NCBI GenBank assembly: GCA_001784555.1
Contig: MFRM01000007.1
Coordinates: forward strand, 90,486 to 137,156
DNA length: 46,671 nucleotides
Direction of reading: 5' to 3'
Origin: Candidatus Melainabacteria bacterium RIFCSPHIGHO2_02_FULL_34_12
GTDB lineage: Bacteria; Cyanobacteriota; Vampirovibrionia; 2-02-FULL-35-15
The notes beneath the pieces were generated by a model. The model was not told the origin of the DNA. It did no database searches and worked only from the letters and a program-made list of their open reading frames with translations. Shown here one piece after another: positions 25,841 through 35,297 of this stretch. How positions within the stretch are numbered: position 1 is the first letter of the stretch; every line of letters starts with the position of its first letter. The position numbers and the translations under genes were made by a program.

Positions 25841-28800
25841 ATGATCTTAAAAAAATTAATCTCAGAATTCATGAACAGTCCAACCGGGGGAAATGTTATC
25901 CCACGACTTAAAGCAGAAAGGTCTCAAGAATTATACTTTCACGGACTTACAGAATCAGCAAAAGGATTTTTTTTAGTTTCTTTAACGTCCTCTATTAATA
26001 AACCGATTTTATATCTGGCAAATGACATTAATTCAGCTCTGGATATTTATCACGAAACAAAAAGTTTAACTAATTTACCGGTTTTTTATTTTTGCTCACA
26101 GGAGGTTTCTCCATATGATCAAATTTCAAGTGATGTAGAAGTTATTTCTCATCAGACAAGCATACTTATACATTTAATGAATAAAAAAGGACCTTGCTTA
26201 ATTATAAGCACAGGGAAATGTTTACTAGAAAAGATTTGGAATAAAAACGAACTTATAAATAATTGCTTTGAAATAACCAGCTCGACAAAAACAGAACCAA
26301 AAGACCTGGCAAGAAAGTTAATTGACCTGGGTTATAAAAAAACATCCCTGGCATCAAACAGAGGTGAACTTAGTATAAGAGGAGATATATTTGATATTTA
26401 TCCAATTATAGGGGAGCCCGCCAGAATCGAATTCTTTGGTGATGAAATAGAGTCAATCAGGATCTATTCACCTACCACTCAAAGATCACAGCAAAATATA
26501 GAAAGATTAATTATTACTCCCAGATATTATATAATTTCCCTTGATCAAAATATTCTCATTGAAAAAATAAATAACCTTTCATTAAAAAATAAAGATTTAA
26601 AAGAGACTTTAGACAAAGAAGTCGAACAAATTAGAACAAGTGGTTATTTTGAATCACTGGAATACTATTCACAGCTTATAGATCAAAAGAATGCTTCTCT
26701 TTTTGATTATCTGCCGCAAAATTCCTTAATTCTTATCGATGACTGGGAAGATAACACTATAAACATTCATAACTGGTATCAAAGAAATCTAGAAATAAAA
26801 AATGAACTTGAAAAAAATAATAAAATAATACCTCTGCCGGATTTATTGCTGCATAAGACTGATTATGTATTAAATATAATAAAAAACTATTCCAGAGCGT
26901 TTATAGAAAGATTTGAACAGTTTGACAAATCAAATTTACATTCAATAAATCTTGGCTTTGACCCACAAGAAAGATTCCACAATCAAATTGATAAGTTTAT
27001 TGAAAGAATCAGAGAATGGATTTCTCTAAACAATAAATTAATTATATTCAGTGATCAACCTCAAAGAATAAAAGGAATTATGAGGGAATGGAATATTCCT
27101 GCTGTTTATACTGAAGGATTAAACGAAGATGACTATGATAAAAATCAGATTTTTATCAGCAAAGAAGGTACATTAAACGGTTTTAAAATCAGCTATCAAA
27201 ACATTATTATTCTTACTGATCAGGAAATATTCGGTACAAAACGAAAACCAAACTTACTTAAGAAAAGTACAAAGCAATCCAGACAGGATTACTATACAAA
27301 TATTGAAGATTTAAAACCCAATGATTATGTTGTGCATGTAAAACACGGAATAGGACGTTATCGCGGACTTGCAAAAATGTCCATTGACAATGCAGAACGT
27401 GAATATTTAATGATTGAATATGCAACAGATGGAAAATTGTATCTTCCGGTTGAACAGATAAATGTCCTGTATAGATATCGAGGCTCAGCAGAAGTTGTTC
27501 CAAAACTTTCAAGGCTTGGTGGATCAGACTGGGAGTTAACTAAGAAAAAAGTTAAAAAGGCAGTAAAGAAAATTGCCGAGGATCTCTTAAACCTTTATAC
27601 AGTACGTTCAAAACAAGAAGGTTTTACATTTAATCCTGATTCCCACTGGCAGATTGAAATGGAGGAAGCCTTTCCATATACTGAAACCCCGGATCAATGG
27701 CAGGCAATATGTGATGTAAAAGCAGATATGGAATCAACAAAACCCACTGACAGATTGATTTGTGGAGATGTAGGATTTGGAAAAACAGAAGTAGCATTAA
27801 GAGCAATTTTTAAAGCTGTTTTGTCCGGAAAACAAGTAGCAATTCTTGTTCCTACTACCATACTTGCACAACAACACTACAATGTAATTTCAGAAAGACT
27901 TGCACCATATCCAGCAAGAATAGGACTCTTAAGCAGATTTGTCAGTTCTAACGAACAAAAGAAAACAATTGTGAAACTTACTCTGGGTGAGGTAGATGTT
28001 GTAATCGGAACTCACAGATTGCTTCAAAAAGATATTAATTTTAAAGACCTTGGGCTCGTAATAATAGATGAAGAACAAAGATTTGGAGTAGTACATAAAG
28101 AAAAATTAAAACAACTAAGAGTAACTGTAGATGTTATTACTTTAAGCGCTACTCCTATTCCACGTACATTACATATGGCTCTTTCAGGAGCAAGAGACAT
28201 GTCTTTAATTACCACTCCGCCTGCAAACAGACTTCCAATTAAAACCTTTGTAGGAGAATTTAAGTCAACAGTAATTAAAACTGCCATACTTCATGAGCTA
28301 GAAAGAGGCGGTCAGGTATATTTTGTGCATAACAGAATAGATTCTATTGAAAGAACGGCTTCGTATCTAAGAGAACTTGTACCAGAAGCAAAACTTGCTG
28401 TAGCACACGGGCAAATGGGAGATAAAGAACTTGAAAATGTAATGCTCGAATTTTTACTTAAAAAACATAATATCCTTCTTTGTACTACCATAATAGAATC
28501 AGGAATTGATATTCCAAACGTAAACACAATTGTTATTGATAATGCAGATCATATGGGCTTAGCTCAGTTATATCAACTTCGAGGAAGGGTCGGAAGATCT
28601 GAGGTCCAGGCATATGCATACTGCCTGCATGAAGCAGATAAAGTTTTATCTGATACAGCAAAAAACAGATTACAAGCAATAAAAGAATTCTCAAACCTGG
28701 GTTCCGGTTATCAAATAGCACTTAGAGATATGGAAATACGTGGAGTTGGAAATATTTTAGGATCTGAGCAACATGGTCATATGATCTCAGTAGGTTTTGA

Positions 28801-29356
28801 TTTTTATTGTCAACTTCTAAATGAGGCTGTAGACAAATTAAGAGGAATTGAAATACATGATATTGAACTTGAAACAGTAATCGATATAACAATAAGTGCC
28901 TTTATTCCAAACAAATATATTGAAGATGAAAATCAGAAAGTAATCGAGTATAAAAGACTTGCAGGAGTTAAAAGCAATAAAGAGCTTGAATACTTAAGCA
29001 GTGAATGGAAAGATCGTTTTGGTAATTTTCCGCAAGAAGTTGAAAACCTCACAAGAATTGTAGAATTAAGGGTTCTGGCAAACCAGCTTGGAATAAAAAG
29101 TATTAAGTCAGAGGGCAGTGGAAACATGAAAATTGATACTAGCTTTAGGTTACAAAAATGGCTTTCCATTCAGGGACTATTGCCAAGATTCTTAATACAA
29201 AGGACTTCATTTAAATCCAATGCACGAAGTTCAAATGACTCAAGCTCATTTATATTAGTTAAGACAACAGGATTAGCTCCAAAAGAACAATTAGATTTAT
29301 TATTTCAACTTTTAAACAACATCAGATCTCTAGAAAAGAACGAAAAGATCGCCTAA
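25841..29356 (+). CDS. mfd: Transcription-repair coupling factor Mfd
   Basis: 1171 residues. The UvrB-homology region lies in the first 350 residues (LSIRGDIFDIYPI); the RNA polymerase interaction domain is near 490-560 (LKPNDYVVHVKHGIGRYRGL); Walker A GDVGFGKTE near 642; the DEEQ box IIDEEQRFG near 742; SATPIPRT near 770; and the helicase motif QLRGRVGRS near 910. It displaces RNA polymerase stalled at DNA lesions and recruits UvrA. It follows murT after about 30 bases and precedes a SurA-like gene after 28 bases. Length and domain order are normal. Confidence 0.97.
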   Translation: MILKKLISEFMNSPTGGNVIPRLKAERSQELYFHGLTESAKGFFLVSLTSSINKPILYLANDINSALDIYHETKSLTNLPVFYFCSQEVSPYDQISSDVEVISHQTSILIHLMNKKGPCLIISTGKCLLEKIWNKNELINNCFEITSSTKTEPKDLARKLIDLGYKKTSLASNRGELSIRGDIFDIYPIIGEPARIEFFGDEIESIRIYSPTTQRSQQNIERLIITPRYYIISLDQNILIEKINNLSLKNKDLKETLDKEVEQIRTSGYFESLEYYSQLIDQKNASLFDYLPQNSLILIDDWEDNTINIHNWYQRNLEIKNELEKNNKIIPLPDLLLHKTDYVLNIIKNYSRAFIERFEQFDKSNLHSINLGFDPQERFHNQIDKFIERIREWISLNNKLIIFSDQPQRIKGIMREWNIPAVYTEGLNEDDYDKNQIFISKEGTLNGFKISYQNIIILTDQEIFGTKRKPNLLKKSTKQSRQDYYTNIEDLKPNDYVVHVKHGIGRYRGLAKMSIDNAEREYLMIEYATDGKLYLPVEQINVLYRYRGSAEVVPKLSRLGGSDWELTKKKVKKAVKKIAEDLLNLYTVRSKQEGFTFNPDSHWQIEMEEAFPYTETPDQWQAICDVKADMESTKPTDRLICGDVGFGKTEVALRAIFKAVLSGKQVAILVPTTILAQQHYNVISERLAPYPARIGLLSRFVSSNEQKKTIVKLTLGEVDVVIGTHRLLQKDINFKDLGLVIIDEEQRFGVVHKEKLKQLRVTVDVITLSATPIPRTLHMALSGARDMSLITTPPANRLPIKTFVGEFKSTVIKTAILHELERGGQVYFVHNRIDSIERTASYLRELVPEAKLAVAHGQMGDKELENVMLEFLLKKHNILLCTTIIESGIDIPNVNTIVIDNADHMGLAQLYQLRGRVGRSEVQAYAYCLHEADKVLSDTAKNRLQAIKEFSNLGSGYQIALRDMEIRGVGNILGSEQHGHMISVGFDFYCQLLNEAVDKLRGIEIHDIELETVIDITISAFIPNKYIEDENQKVIEYKRLAGVKSNKELEYLSSEWKDRFGNFPQEVENLTRIVELRVLANQLGIKSIKSEGSGNMKIDTSFRLQKWLSIQGLLPRFLIQRTSFKSNARSSNDSSSFILVKTTGLAPKEQLDLLFQLLNNIRSLEKNEKIA

Positions 29357-29383
29357 TTATTTAAAATACTCTAAAATAGAGCT

Positions 29384-30289
29384 ATGAAAAAACTAACATT
29401 GTTTATAATTATTTCATTTATATTTTTATTTTTTCAGACAGCCCTTGAATCAAAATCAAAAGATTCTAACAATGAAATCATAGCCATTGTTAACGGAGAA
29501 GAAATCCTTCTTAAAGAATTCAAAAGACTTTATAATATTCAAACAAAAAATATTTCGAAAAAAATAATCGATAAGCTTATAAATGAAGCTCTGATTCTTC
29601 AGGAAGCAAAGTCAAGGAGCATTAACGCACCTGATGAAGAGACAAGAAAAAAATTGGATTTGATTATTGAGAAACAAGGCGGAGTCCTTTCTTTCGTGGA
29701 TTTTCTAAAAGAGAACAATGCTACGATTCAAGATGCTGAAGATGAAATTAAAAATCAAATTATAATTGAGCTCTTAAATAAAGAATTATCAAAAGATAAC
29801 ACTAATCAACTCTCTTTAAAAGATTTACTCGCTGACAAAAAATCTAAGGCAAATATTGTAGTTTATACGAATAAACTATCCAAAAAACAAGCCCCAGAAA
29901 TAAATCCAGCAGTAAATAAAGAAGAGCAAATAATATCAGAAGAAAACAAAACAAATAATCTTAAAAACATTGATATTTCGTTAAGAAACGACTTATATCC
30001 TACAATTACACGATCAAAAGCAGAAGAAATAGAAAAGCTTGAAGAAAACACAAATGCAATTTTAAGAAATAATATACCTGTTATTCGGGATAGTGATTTT
30101 GATATGAAAGAATTTGAAAAAAAATATTCTAAGAAAAAAATAAGATTTCCATTTTTTTCATCCAAGAATACATTAAACAGCAAAAAAATCAGAGAAAAAG
30201 ATGTACCTTTACTTAATAAAGAGCAAATACATGAATTAGAATCCAGCACCAGGCTAAGACAAAACATAAAAGTAGAAAAAACAAATTAA
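29384..30289 (+). CDS. Secreted SurA N-domain-like chaperone without PPIase domain
   Basis: 301 residues. A signal-like segment (MKKLTLFIIISFIFLFFQTA) precedes AIVNGEEILLKEFKRLYN and KLINEALILQEAKSRSI, which are the SurA_N pattern 'vNG..Il..ef' plus 'Li...l'. The parvulin PPIase domain is absent; instead there is a Lys/Asn-rich tail (about 150-301). It may be a periplasmic chaperone or a truncated foldase. It is 28 bases after mfd and 15 bases before leuB. The tail is low in complexity and gives no family clue. Confidence 0.65.
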   Translation: MKKLTLFIIISFIFLFFQTALESKSKDSNNEIIAIVNGEEILLKEFKRLYNIQTKNISKKIIDKLINEALILQEAKSRSINAPDEETRKKLDLIIEKQGGVLSFVDFLKENNATIQDAEDEIKNQIIIELLNKELSKDNTNQLSLKDLLADKKSKANIVVYTNKLSKKQAPEINPAVNKEEQIISEENKTNNLKNIDISLRNDLYPTITRSKAEEIEKLEENTNAILRNNIPVIRDSDFDMKEFEKKYSKKKIRFPFFSSKNTLNSKKIREKDVPLLNKEQIHELESSTRLRQNIKVEKTN

Positions 30290-30303
30290 AAACAGATATA
30301 GAA

Positions 30304-31428
30304 ATGAAAACAAACAAAAAAATAACTTTGTTGAGCGGAGACGGCATCGGTCCTGAAGTTTCAAAAGAGGCAGAAAAATTACTTACGGTAATTGAAGATC
30401 AGTTTAACTATAAAATCGATATTGAAAAAAAAGATTTTGGCGGCATTGCCATAGATAATCATGGAGTACCATTACCGGAGGATACATTAAAAACATGTCA
30501 AAAATCAGATGCTGTACTTTTAGCTGCCATTGGAGGACCTAAATACGACAACTTACCCAGGGAAAAACGTCCTGAAAGCGGTCTTTTGGGACTTAGGGCA
30601 GGATTAAATGCATTTGCAAATCTGCGTCCTGTAATGGTTTTTGATTCTTTACTTGACAGCTCAACTATTAAAAAAGAAATGTTACAGGGTACGGATCTTC
30701 TTGTAGTACGTGAGCTTACAGGAGGAGTCTATTTTGGAAAACCTAAAGGCATTGAAGTCAGAAACAATGAAAGAGTTGGCTTTAATAACATGATCTACAC
30801 CGAATCAGAAATAAAAAGAATAGCAAAAGTTGCATTTGAAATCGCAAGGAAAAGGAAAAAGAAAGTCACCTCCATAGATAAAGCAAATGTTCTGGATGTT
30901 TCACAGCTCTGGAGAGACGTAGTAATTGAAACATCAAAAAATTATTCTGATGTTACCTTAGAACATCTATATATTGATAATGCTGCCATGCAGTTAATTA
31001 GAAACCCAAGACAATTTGACGTCATGCTTGCAGAAAATTTATTCGGCGATATTTTATCTGACGAAGCAGCTATGTTAACAGGAAGCATTGGGATGCTGCC
31101 CAGCGCATCACTAGGCGACGGAAAATATCCTGCAATATATGAACCAGTTCACGGCAGTGCACCTGACATTGCAGGAAAAAACCTGGCAAACCCTATAGCC
31201 ATGACCTTATCCATTGCAATGATGTTTAAATACAGCTTTAATGATGAGAAAGTTCACGATGCCATATTTAATTCAGTAAAAAAAGTTTTAAATGCAGGTT
31301 ATAGAACAAAAGATATCTACGAGGAAGGTAAAGACGGGGTGACCCCGTCTCTTCTTGGAACTAAAGAGATGGGAGATTTGATTTGTAAAAATTTATTTTT
31401 ACCCTATCTTCGGTTCAGTTCCATTTAA
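30304..31428 (+). CDS. leuB: 3-isopropylmalate dehydrogenase
   Basis: 374 residues, isocitrate/isopropylmalate dehydrogenase fold. SGDGIGPEV near 10, RELTGGVYFG near 140, YIDNAAMQL near 220 and DEAAMLTGSIGMLPSASLG near 255, then EPVHGSAPDIAG near 280, give a clear LeuB; the NAD site is in the last. It oxidises and decarboxylates 3-isopropylmalate in leucine synthesis. The segment GKDGVTPSLLGTKEMG near 345 includes DGVTPS, encoded by a 19-base palindrome (31332-31350), which may be an insertion. The C-terminal 10 residues overlap the convergent plsY gene by 30 bases. Confidence 0.95.
   Translation: MKTNKKITLLSGDGIGPEVSKEAEKLLTVIEDQFNYKIDIEKKDFGGIAIDNHGVPLPEDTLKTCQKSDAVLLAAIGGPKYDNLPREKRPESGLLGLRAGLNAFANLRPVMVFDSLLDSSTIKKEMLQGTDLLVVRELTGGVYFGKPKGIEVRNNERVGFNNMIYTESEIKRIAKVAFEIARKRKKKVTSIDKANVLDVSQLWRDVVIETSKNYSDVTLEHLYIDNAAMQLIRNPRQFDVMLAENLFGDILSDEAAMLTGSIGMLPSASLGDGKYPAIYEPVHGSAPDIAGKNLANPIAMTLSIAMMFKYSFNDEKVHDAIFNSVKKVLNAGYRTKDIYEEGKDGVTPSLLGTKEMGDLICKNLFLPYLRFSSI
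31332..31350. repeat. 19-bp perfect palindrome inside leuB
   Basis: AGACGGGGT-G-ACCCCGTCT, 9-bp arms with one central base, in frame in the leuB reading frame where it gives DGVTPS. The bases are GC-rich unlike the surrounding AT-rich codons. The position is in a variable loop before the conserved GTKEMG. It resembles an in-frame short repeat insertion. Confidence 0.7.
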
Positions 31429-31998
31429 CAACCTTTTTATGTTTTCTCTATGTCTGATTAGAACTATATAAATTGCAATTAATATTCCAAAAATAATATA
31501 TAAAGGTGGTTTATGAAATATATAAAACCACAAGGGTACAAGTGGAACAGCAATAATTGAACCCAGAGACGAATACCGACTAATTGAAACTATAATAAAC
31601 CAGATAATAAATGTAATAATAGCTGCATTGAAATTTAATGCCATTAAAACCCCAAGCCCAACAGCCGAAGACTTCCCACCTTTAAAATTTAAAAATACTG
31701 ATTTGCTGTGCCCGATAACACAAGCAAGTGCTACTAATATCGGCAAAAGATGTGAGGATGTAAATTTCAAAGAAAGAAATACAGGAAGAAATCCTTTTGA
31801 AGCATCAATAACTAAAGTAAAAAATGCCGGCCATTTACCGAGATTTCTAAGCACATTAGTAGCACCAGTGCTTCCACTACCTATTTCGGTGAGGTCTATA
31901 CCTTTTAACTTTCCAATCCAATAACCAGTAGGAATTGAACCAAATAAATAGCCTAAGATTATCCAAATTAAGAAGTACAAAAAATTATTAGCTTCCAT
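31399..31998 (-). CDS. plsY: Glycerol-3-phosphate acyltransferase PlsY
   Basis: 199 residues with five or so TM segments. GSGSTGATNVLRNLG near 42 is the glycerol phosphate/acyl phosphate motif and FLNFKGGKSSAVG near 100 is the second motif. PlsY transfers acyl from acyl-phosphate to glycerol-3-phosphate, the first step of phospholipid synthesis. It is convergent with leuB, with a 30-base overlap of coding ends, and divergent from purM, which begins 19 bases away. The first residues MEANNFLYFLIWIILGYLFGSIPTGYW are the expected first helix. Confidence 0.95.
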   Translation of the reverse strand: MEANNFLYFLIWIILGYLFGSIPTGYWIGKLKGIDLTEIGSGSTGATNVLRNLGKWPAFFTLVIDASKGFLPVFLSLKFTSSHLLPILVALACVIGHSKSVFLNFKGGKSSAVGLGVLMALNFNAAIITFIIWFIIVSISRYSSLGSIIAVPLVPLWFYIFHKPPLYIIFGILIAIYIVLIRHRENIKRLLNGTEPKIG

Positions 31999-32016
31999 AA
32001 TGTATCATTTTAAAAG

Positions 32017-33072
32017 ATGACAGGAAAAATTACATATAAAGACTCAGGAGTTGATATAGAAGCAGGAAATAAAACTGTAGAATATATCAAAACTCTTGCG
32101 AAAAAAACCCAAAGACCCGAACTTATTTCAGGAGTAGGTGGTTTTAATGGTCTTTTTAAGATTCCTGAAGGATACAAAGAACCAGTTCTTGTAGCCAGTA
32201 CTGATGGAGTAGGAACAAAACTAAAACTTGCATTTAAATTAAATAACCATAAAACTATAGGAATTGATCTGGTTGCAATGTGTGTTAATGACTTAATTTG
32301 CTGTGGAGCAGAACCAGTTTTTTTCCTGGATTATTTTGCAACCGGTAAACTATCACCAGAACAAGTAAAAGAAGTTATAGAAGGAATTGTTGAGGGCTGC
32401 CTGCAATCAAACTGCACTTTACTTGGCGGTGAAACTGCTGAGCTCCCTGGATTTTATAAAGCAGGAGAATATGATCTTGCCGGGTTTTCAGTAGGTATTG
32501 TTGAAAGAAAAAAAATAATTGACGGAAAAAATATTAAAGACGGAGATGTATTAATTGGAATTGAAAGTTCAGGACTGCACAGTAACGGATATAGTCTGGC
32601 ACAAAAAGTATTATTTGATAGTGCAAATTTGGATGTTAATTATAAACACCCTGATTTAGAAAAAACTTTAGGCGAGGTTTTACTCACCCCTACAATTATT
32701 TACACAAGGTTAATTAAACTCCTTACAAATAAGTTTGAAATAAAAGGAATTGCAAATATAACAGGTGGAGGTCTTACAGGAAATATTCCAAGGATATTCC
32801 CAGAAAATATCACCTGTGAAATAGATTTAAATTCATGGAAAAGACCAAGGATTTTTAATATTATTCAAGAGAAAGGACATGTTGACAGCTCTGAAATGCT
32901 TAGAACATTCAATAATGGAATAGGTATGATATTAATTATTAATAAAGACAAAGAAAAAGAAATTACAAATGAAATAGAAAAACAAAATCTTAGGAGCTAT
33001 AAAATAGGTTTTATAAAAGAAAATTTAAATCAAAAAGAAAAAGTAATCTACAAAGGAGAATATAATGCCTAA
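32017..33072 (+). CDS. purM: Phosphoribosylformylglycinamidine cyclo-ligase
   Basis: 351 residues. TYKDSGVDIEAGNKTVEYIK at the N-terminus, STDGVGTKLKLA near 65, AMCVNDLICCGAEPVFFLDY near 88, GGETAELPGFY near 138, GLHSNGYSL near 188 and TGGGLTGNIPR near 250 are the PurM signatures. It closes the imidazole ring in purine synthesis. The start is 19 bases from the divergent plsY. The last 8 bases overlap the following bcp gene, so they are translationally linked. Confidence 0.97.
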   Translation: MTGKITYKDSGVDIEAGNKTVEYIKTLAKKTQRPELISGVGGFNGLFKIPEGYKEPVLVASTDGVGTKLKLAFKLNNHKTIGIDLVAMCVNDLICCGAEPVFFLDYFATGKLSPEQVKEVIEGIVEGCLQSNCTLLGGETAELPGFYKAGEYDLAGFSVGIVERKKIIDGKNIKDGDVLIGIESSGLHSNGYSLAQKVLFDSANLDVNYKHPDLEKTLGEVLLTPTIIYTRLIKLLTNKFEIKGIANITGGGLTGNIPRIFPENITCEIDLNSWKRPRIFNIIQEKGHVDSSEMLRTFNNGIGMILIINKDKEKEITNEIEKQNLRSYKIGFIKENLNQKEKVIYKGEYNA

Positions 33073-33562
33073 AACTGTCACAAAAAGCTCAATGCCTGAG
33101 ATTGGTGAAAAAGCCCCTGACTTTGAAGCCTTGGATCAGGACGGTAAAAAAGTTTCACTTAAACAATTTAAAGGGAAAATTGTTGTTTTATATTTTTATC
33201 CGAAAGACAGTACTCCCGGTTGCACAAAAGAAGCTTGTAGTTTAAAAAATCGGTATTCGACTTTTAAAAAGAAAAACATAGTGATCTTAGGTGTAAGTAA
33301 AGATAGTCAGAAAGCACATCATAATTTTATTGAAAAATATGATTTACCTTTTACTTTAATTTCAGATACCGATAAAAAAGTTCAAGAGAGCTATGGTGTC
33401 TGGCAGGAAAAAGTAATGTACGGCAGAAAAGCCATGGGTACAGTAAGGACTACTTTTATAATAGGTACGGAGCAAAAAATAGCTTATACATTTAACAAAA
33501 TAGATTGTGAAAATCACTCTGAAGAAGTTTTAGAAAAATTAGAGGAACTAGGACTAATTTAA
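33065..33562 (+). CDS. bcp: Thioredoxin-dependent peroxiredoxin (BCP/PrxQ type)
   Basis: 165 residues. FYPKDSTPGCTKEACSLKN near 47-65 has the peroxidatic Cys in the PGCTKE context and a second Cys five residues later, the 2-Cys BCP pattern. It reduces peroxides with thioredoxin as donor. The start overlaps the end of purM by 8 bases. A short N-terminal tail (MPKTVTKSSMPEIGEKAPDF) leads into the domain. Confidence 0.95.
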   Translation: MPKTVTKSSMPEIGEKAPDFEALDQDGKKVSLKQFKGKIVVLYFYPKDSTPGCTKEACSLKNRYSTFKKKNIVILGVSKDSQKAHHNFIEKYDLPFTLISDTDKKVQESYGVWQEKVMYGRKAMGTVRTTFIIGTEQKIAYTFNKIDCENHSEEVLEKLEELGLI

Positions 33563-33567
33563 CTGCA

Positions 33568-34341
33568 ATGTCGCATAATCTACATCAGTTTATAAATAAG
33601 AATTCCAAAAGTATTCCAATAGATGAAAACGGCACTTTTAAATTCACCTGTGCAAAACAATGCTGGGGAACCTGTTGCAGAGAAGATAATGCAGGCTTAT
33701 TACAGCTATCTGTTTATGATGTTTATACTTTTTTAAATACCGAGCCTGAGGTACCTGCACTTGATTTGATTCAGGTAAAAATTGACGAAGAAACTAATTT
33801 ACCAAGAGCCTTTATTAAATGGAGAGAAGATAAGACATGCCCAAAACTAAATGAAGACGGTACATGCAGTATTTATGAAAATAGACCTTTTGCATGCAGA
33901 CTATTTCCTCTTGAAGCAAAGTTTTTTATTAACGACAGAGATGATTCCATATATCCTAAATATGTAGTAAGAGAAAATGTTTGCTTTGGATTTCGTAAGG
34001 AAGCAAACCCAGAGATCCAATATCTAAAAACGTTCCTTAATACCCCTGATTTTGAAAATCATTTAAAATATGAAAAACTTGAAATTTCTTATCGTGATAA
34101 ATGGATGAAAAAATATCAAATTAAAAATTTGAAGTCTGAACAAATTCACATGCTTGCCCAGGTATTATATTGTTTAAAAGAAAAAATTATCGGTAAAAAA
34201 ACTTATTTTTTTGATCTTTATTCAGAAATGCTTAAAATCCCAAAAAGAACTAAGCGAATAGAATCATTTACTGCAGATGAATTATCTAAACTTTCACTGG
34301 AAGAATTCGCTCCGAGGTTGTTAGAGAAATTTAATGTTTAA
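33568..34341 (+). CDS. YkgJ-family cysteine cluster protein
   Basis: 257 residues. FTCAKQCWGTCCRE at 27-40 gives C28, C32, C36 and C37; TCPKLNEDGTCSIYENRPFACRLFP near 90-115 completes the YkgJ cysteine cluster. This family is thought to bind zinc or an Fe-S cluster; its function is unknown. It is in the purM-bcp unit, 5 bases after bcp, and ahead of a repeat-filled gap. The C-terminal 120 residues are helical and not recognised. Confidence 0.8.
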   Translation: MSHNLHQFINKNSKSIPIDENGTFKFTCAKQCWGTCCREDNAGLLQLSVYDVYTFLNTEPEVPALDLIQVKIDEETNLPRAFIKWREDKTCPKLNEDGTCSIYENRPFACRLFPLEAKFFINDRDDSIYPKYVVRENVCFGFRKEANPEIQYLKTFLNTPDFENHLKYEKLEISYRDKWMKKYQIKNLKSEQIHMLAQVLYCLKEKIIGKKTYFFDLYSEMLKIPKRTKRIESFTADELSKLSLEEFAPRLLEKFNV

Positions 34342-34370
34342 CCCTAGTGGACATATTAATTTTTTCGAGT

Positions 34371-34404
34371 AATTGTCATTGCGAGGGCTAAAGCCCGAGC
34401 AATT
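34371..34404. repeat. Short AATTGTCATTGCGAG hairpin (partial copy)
   Basis: AATTGTCATTGCGAGGGCTAAAGCCCGAGCAATT-type inverted repeat just after the YkgJ gene. It shares the left end of the larger element at 34414-34535 and is separated from it by 9 bases. It looks like a shortened or solo copy of the same repeat family. Confidence 0.6.
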
Positions 34405-34413
34405 CATTACCAA

Positions 34414-34535
34414 AATTGTCATTGCGAGCGTAAGCGAAGCAATCTTACACAGTAATTACGTTTGATGAGATTCATTATTATCGTTATTTGCATTGTAAGA
34501 TTGCTTCACACCTTCGGTGTTCGCAATGACAAAAT
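34414..34535. repeat. Palindromic repeat, AATTGTCATTGCGAG family (copy B)
   Basis: Left part AATTGTCATTGCGAGCG... GAAGCAATCTTAC (34414-34448) and right part GTAAGATTGCTTC ... TTCGCAATGACAAAAT (34495-34535) are inverted copies separated by an AT-rich middle. The same ends are present at 12163-12341. The right half also has a small inner hairpin (ACACCTTCGGTGT). The repeat lies between YkgJ and convergent nth; it could end transcription from both sides. Confidence 0.75.
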
Positions 34536-34590
34536 GGATGTGATATTGCTCGCTCTCCAGCAATGACATACCTCGTTTTATTTAAAAGCC

Positions 34591-35238
34591 CTATGTTGGA
34601 TAACCCCTGCTGAATTTAAACGCTGATTTGCAAAGTTTGTTTAAAGTACAAATCTCACATTTAGGTCTTCGTGCATCACAAACTTTTCGTCCATGCCATA
34701 TTAACCTGTGGCTAAACATAATCCATTCGTTTTTTGGAAGCAGCTTTATTAAATCCTGCTCTATTTTTACCGGTTCAGTATTTTTAGTTAGTCCTAGTCT
34801 CTGGGAGATTCTTGAAACATGCGTATCCACCACAACACCTGAAGGAACATTAAAAGCATTTCCCATTACACAGTTGGCAGTTTTTCTGGCTACACCAGGC
34901 AATTCCAGCAATTTATTAAAATCATCAGGCACTCTACCTTTATATCTTTCATAAATAATTTTACAGGCTGCAATTATATTCTTAGCTTTATTTCTATAAA
35001 ACCCTGTCGAATAGACATCTTTTTCAAACTCTCTTATATCTGCATTTGTATAATCTTTTAGTTTTTTATATTTTTCAAAAAGCTTCGCTGTTACTTTATT
35101 CACTCTCTCATCAGTGCATTGTGCAGAGAGTATAGTAGCTATAAGCAGCTCAAGTGGATTTTTATGCTTAAGCGCACATTCTGGTTTTGGATATTGCTTC
35201 TTTAATAGAGAAAGGACTTGTTTTGTTTTGTCATTCAC
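34591..35238 (-). CDS. nth: Endonuclease III
   Basis: 215 residues. The HhH motif LLELPGVARKTANCV near 106-120 has the catalytic lysine (RKTAN), and VVVDTHVSR near 135 has the catalytic Asp. The iron-sulphur loop C-x6-C-x2-C-x5-C is CDARRPKCEICTLNKLC near 188-204. It removes oxidised pyrimidines by N-glycosylase/AP lyase activity. It stands alone on the minus strand with repeat-rich downstream DNA. Confidence 0.96.
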   Translation of the reverse strand: MNDKTKQVLSLLKKQYPKPECALKHKNPLELLIATILSAQCTDERVNKVTAKLFEKYKKLKDYTNADIREFEKDVYSTGFYRNKAKNIIAACKIIYERYKGRVPDDFNKLLELPGVARKTANCVMGNAFNVPSGVVVDTHVSRISQRLGLTKNTEPVKIEQDLIKLLPKNEWIMFSHRLIWHGRKVCDARRPKCEICTLNKLCKSAFKFSRGYPT

Positions 35239-35297
35239 ATGTTCATTTTATTACATGACTAAATAAAAGATGCCAAATGGTATCTTTGCTGTGATTA

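Noticed and set aside
31399-31428. Overlap of leuB and plsY as a sign of misassembly or wrong frame
   Set aside because: Both genes have full family motifs, and 30-base tail overlaps of convergent genes are common in compact genomes.
12163-34535. CRISPR array or tandem spacer repeats
   Set aside because: The repeats are palindromic, only two or three copies far apart, with no regular spacing and no cas genes.
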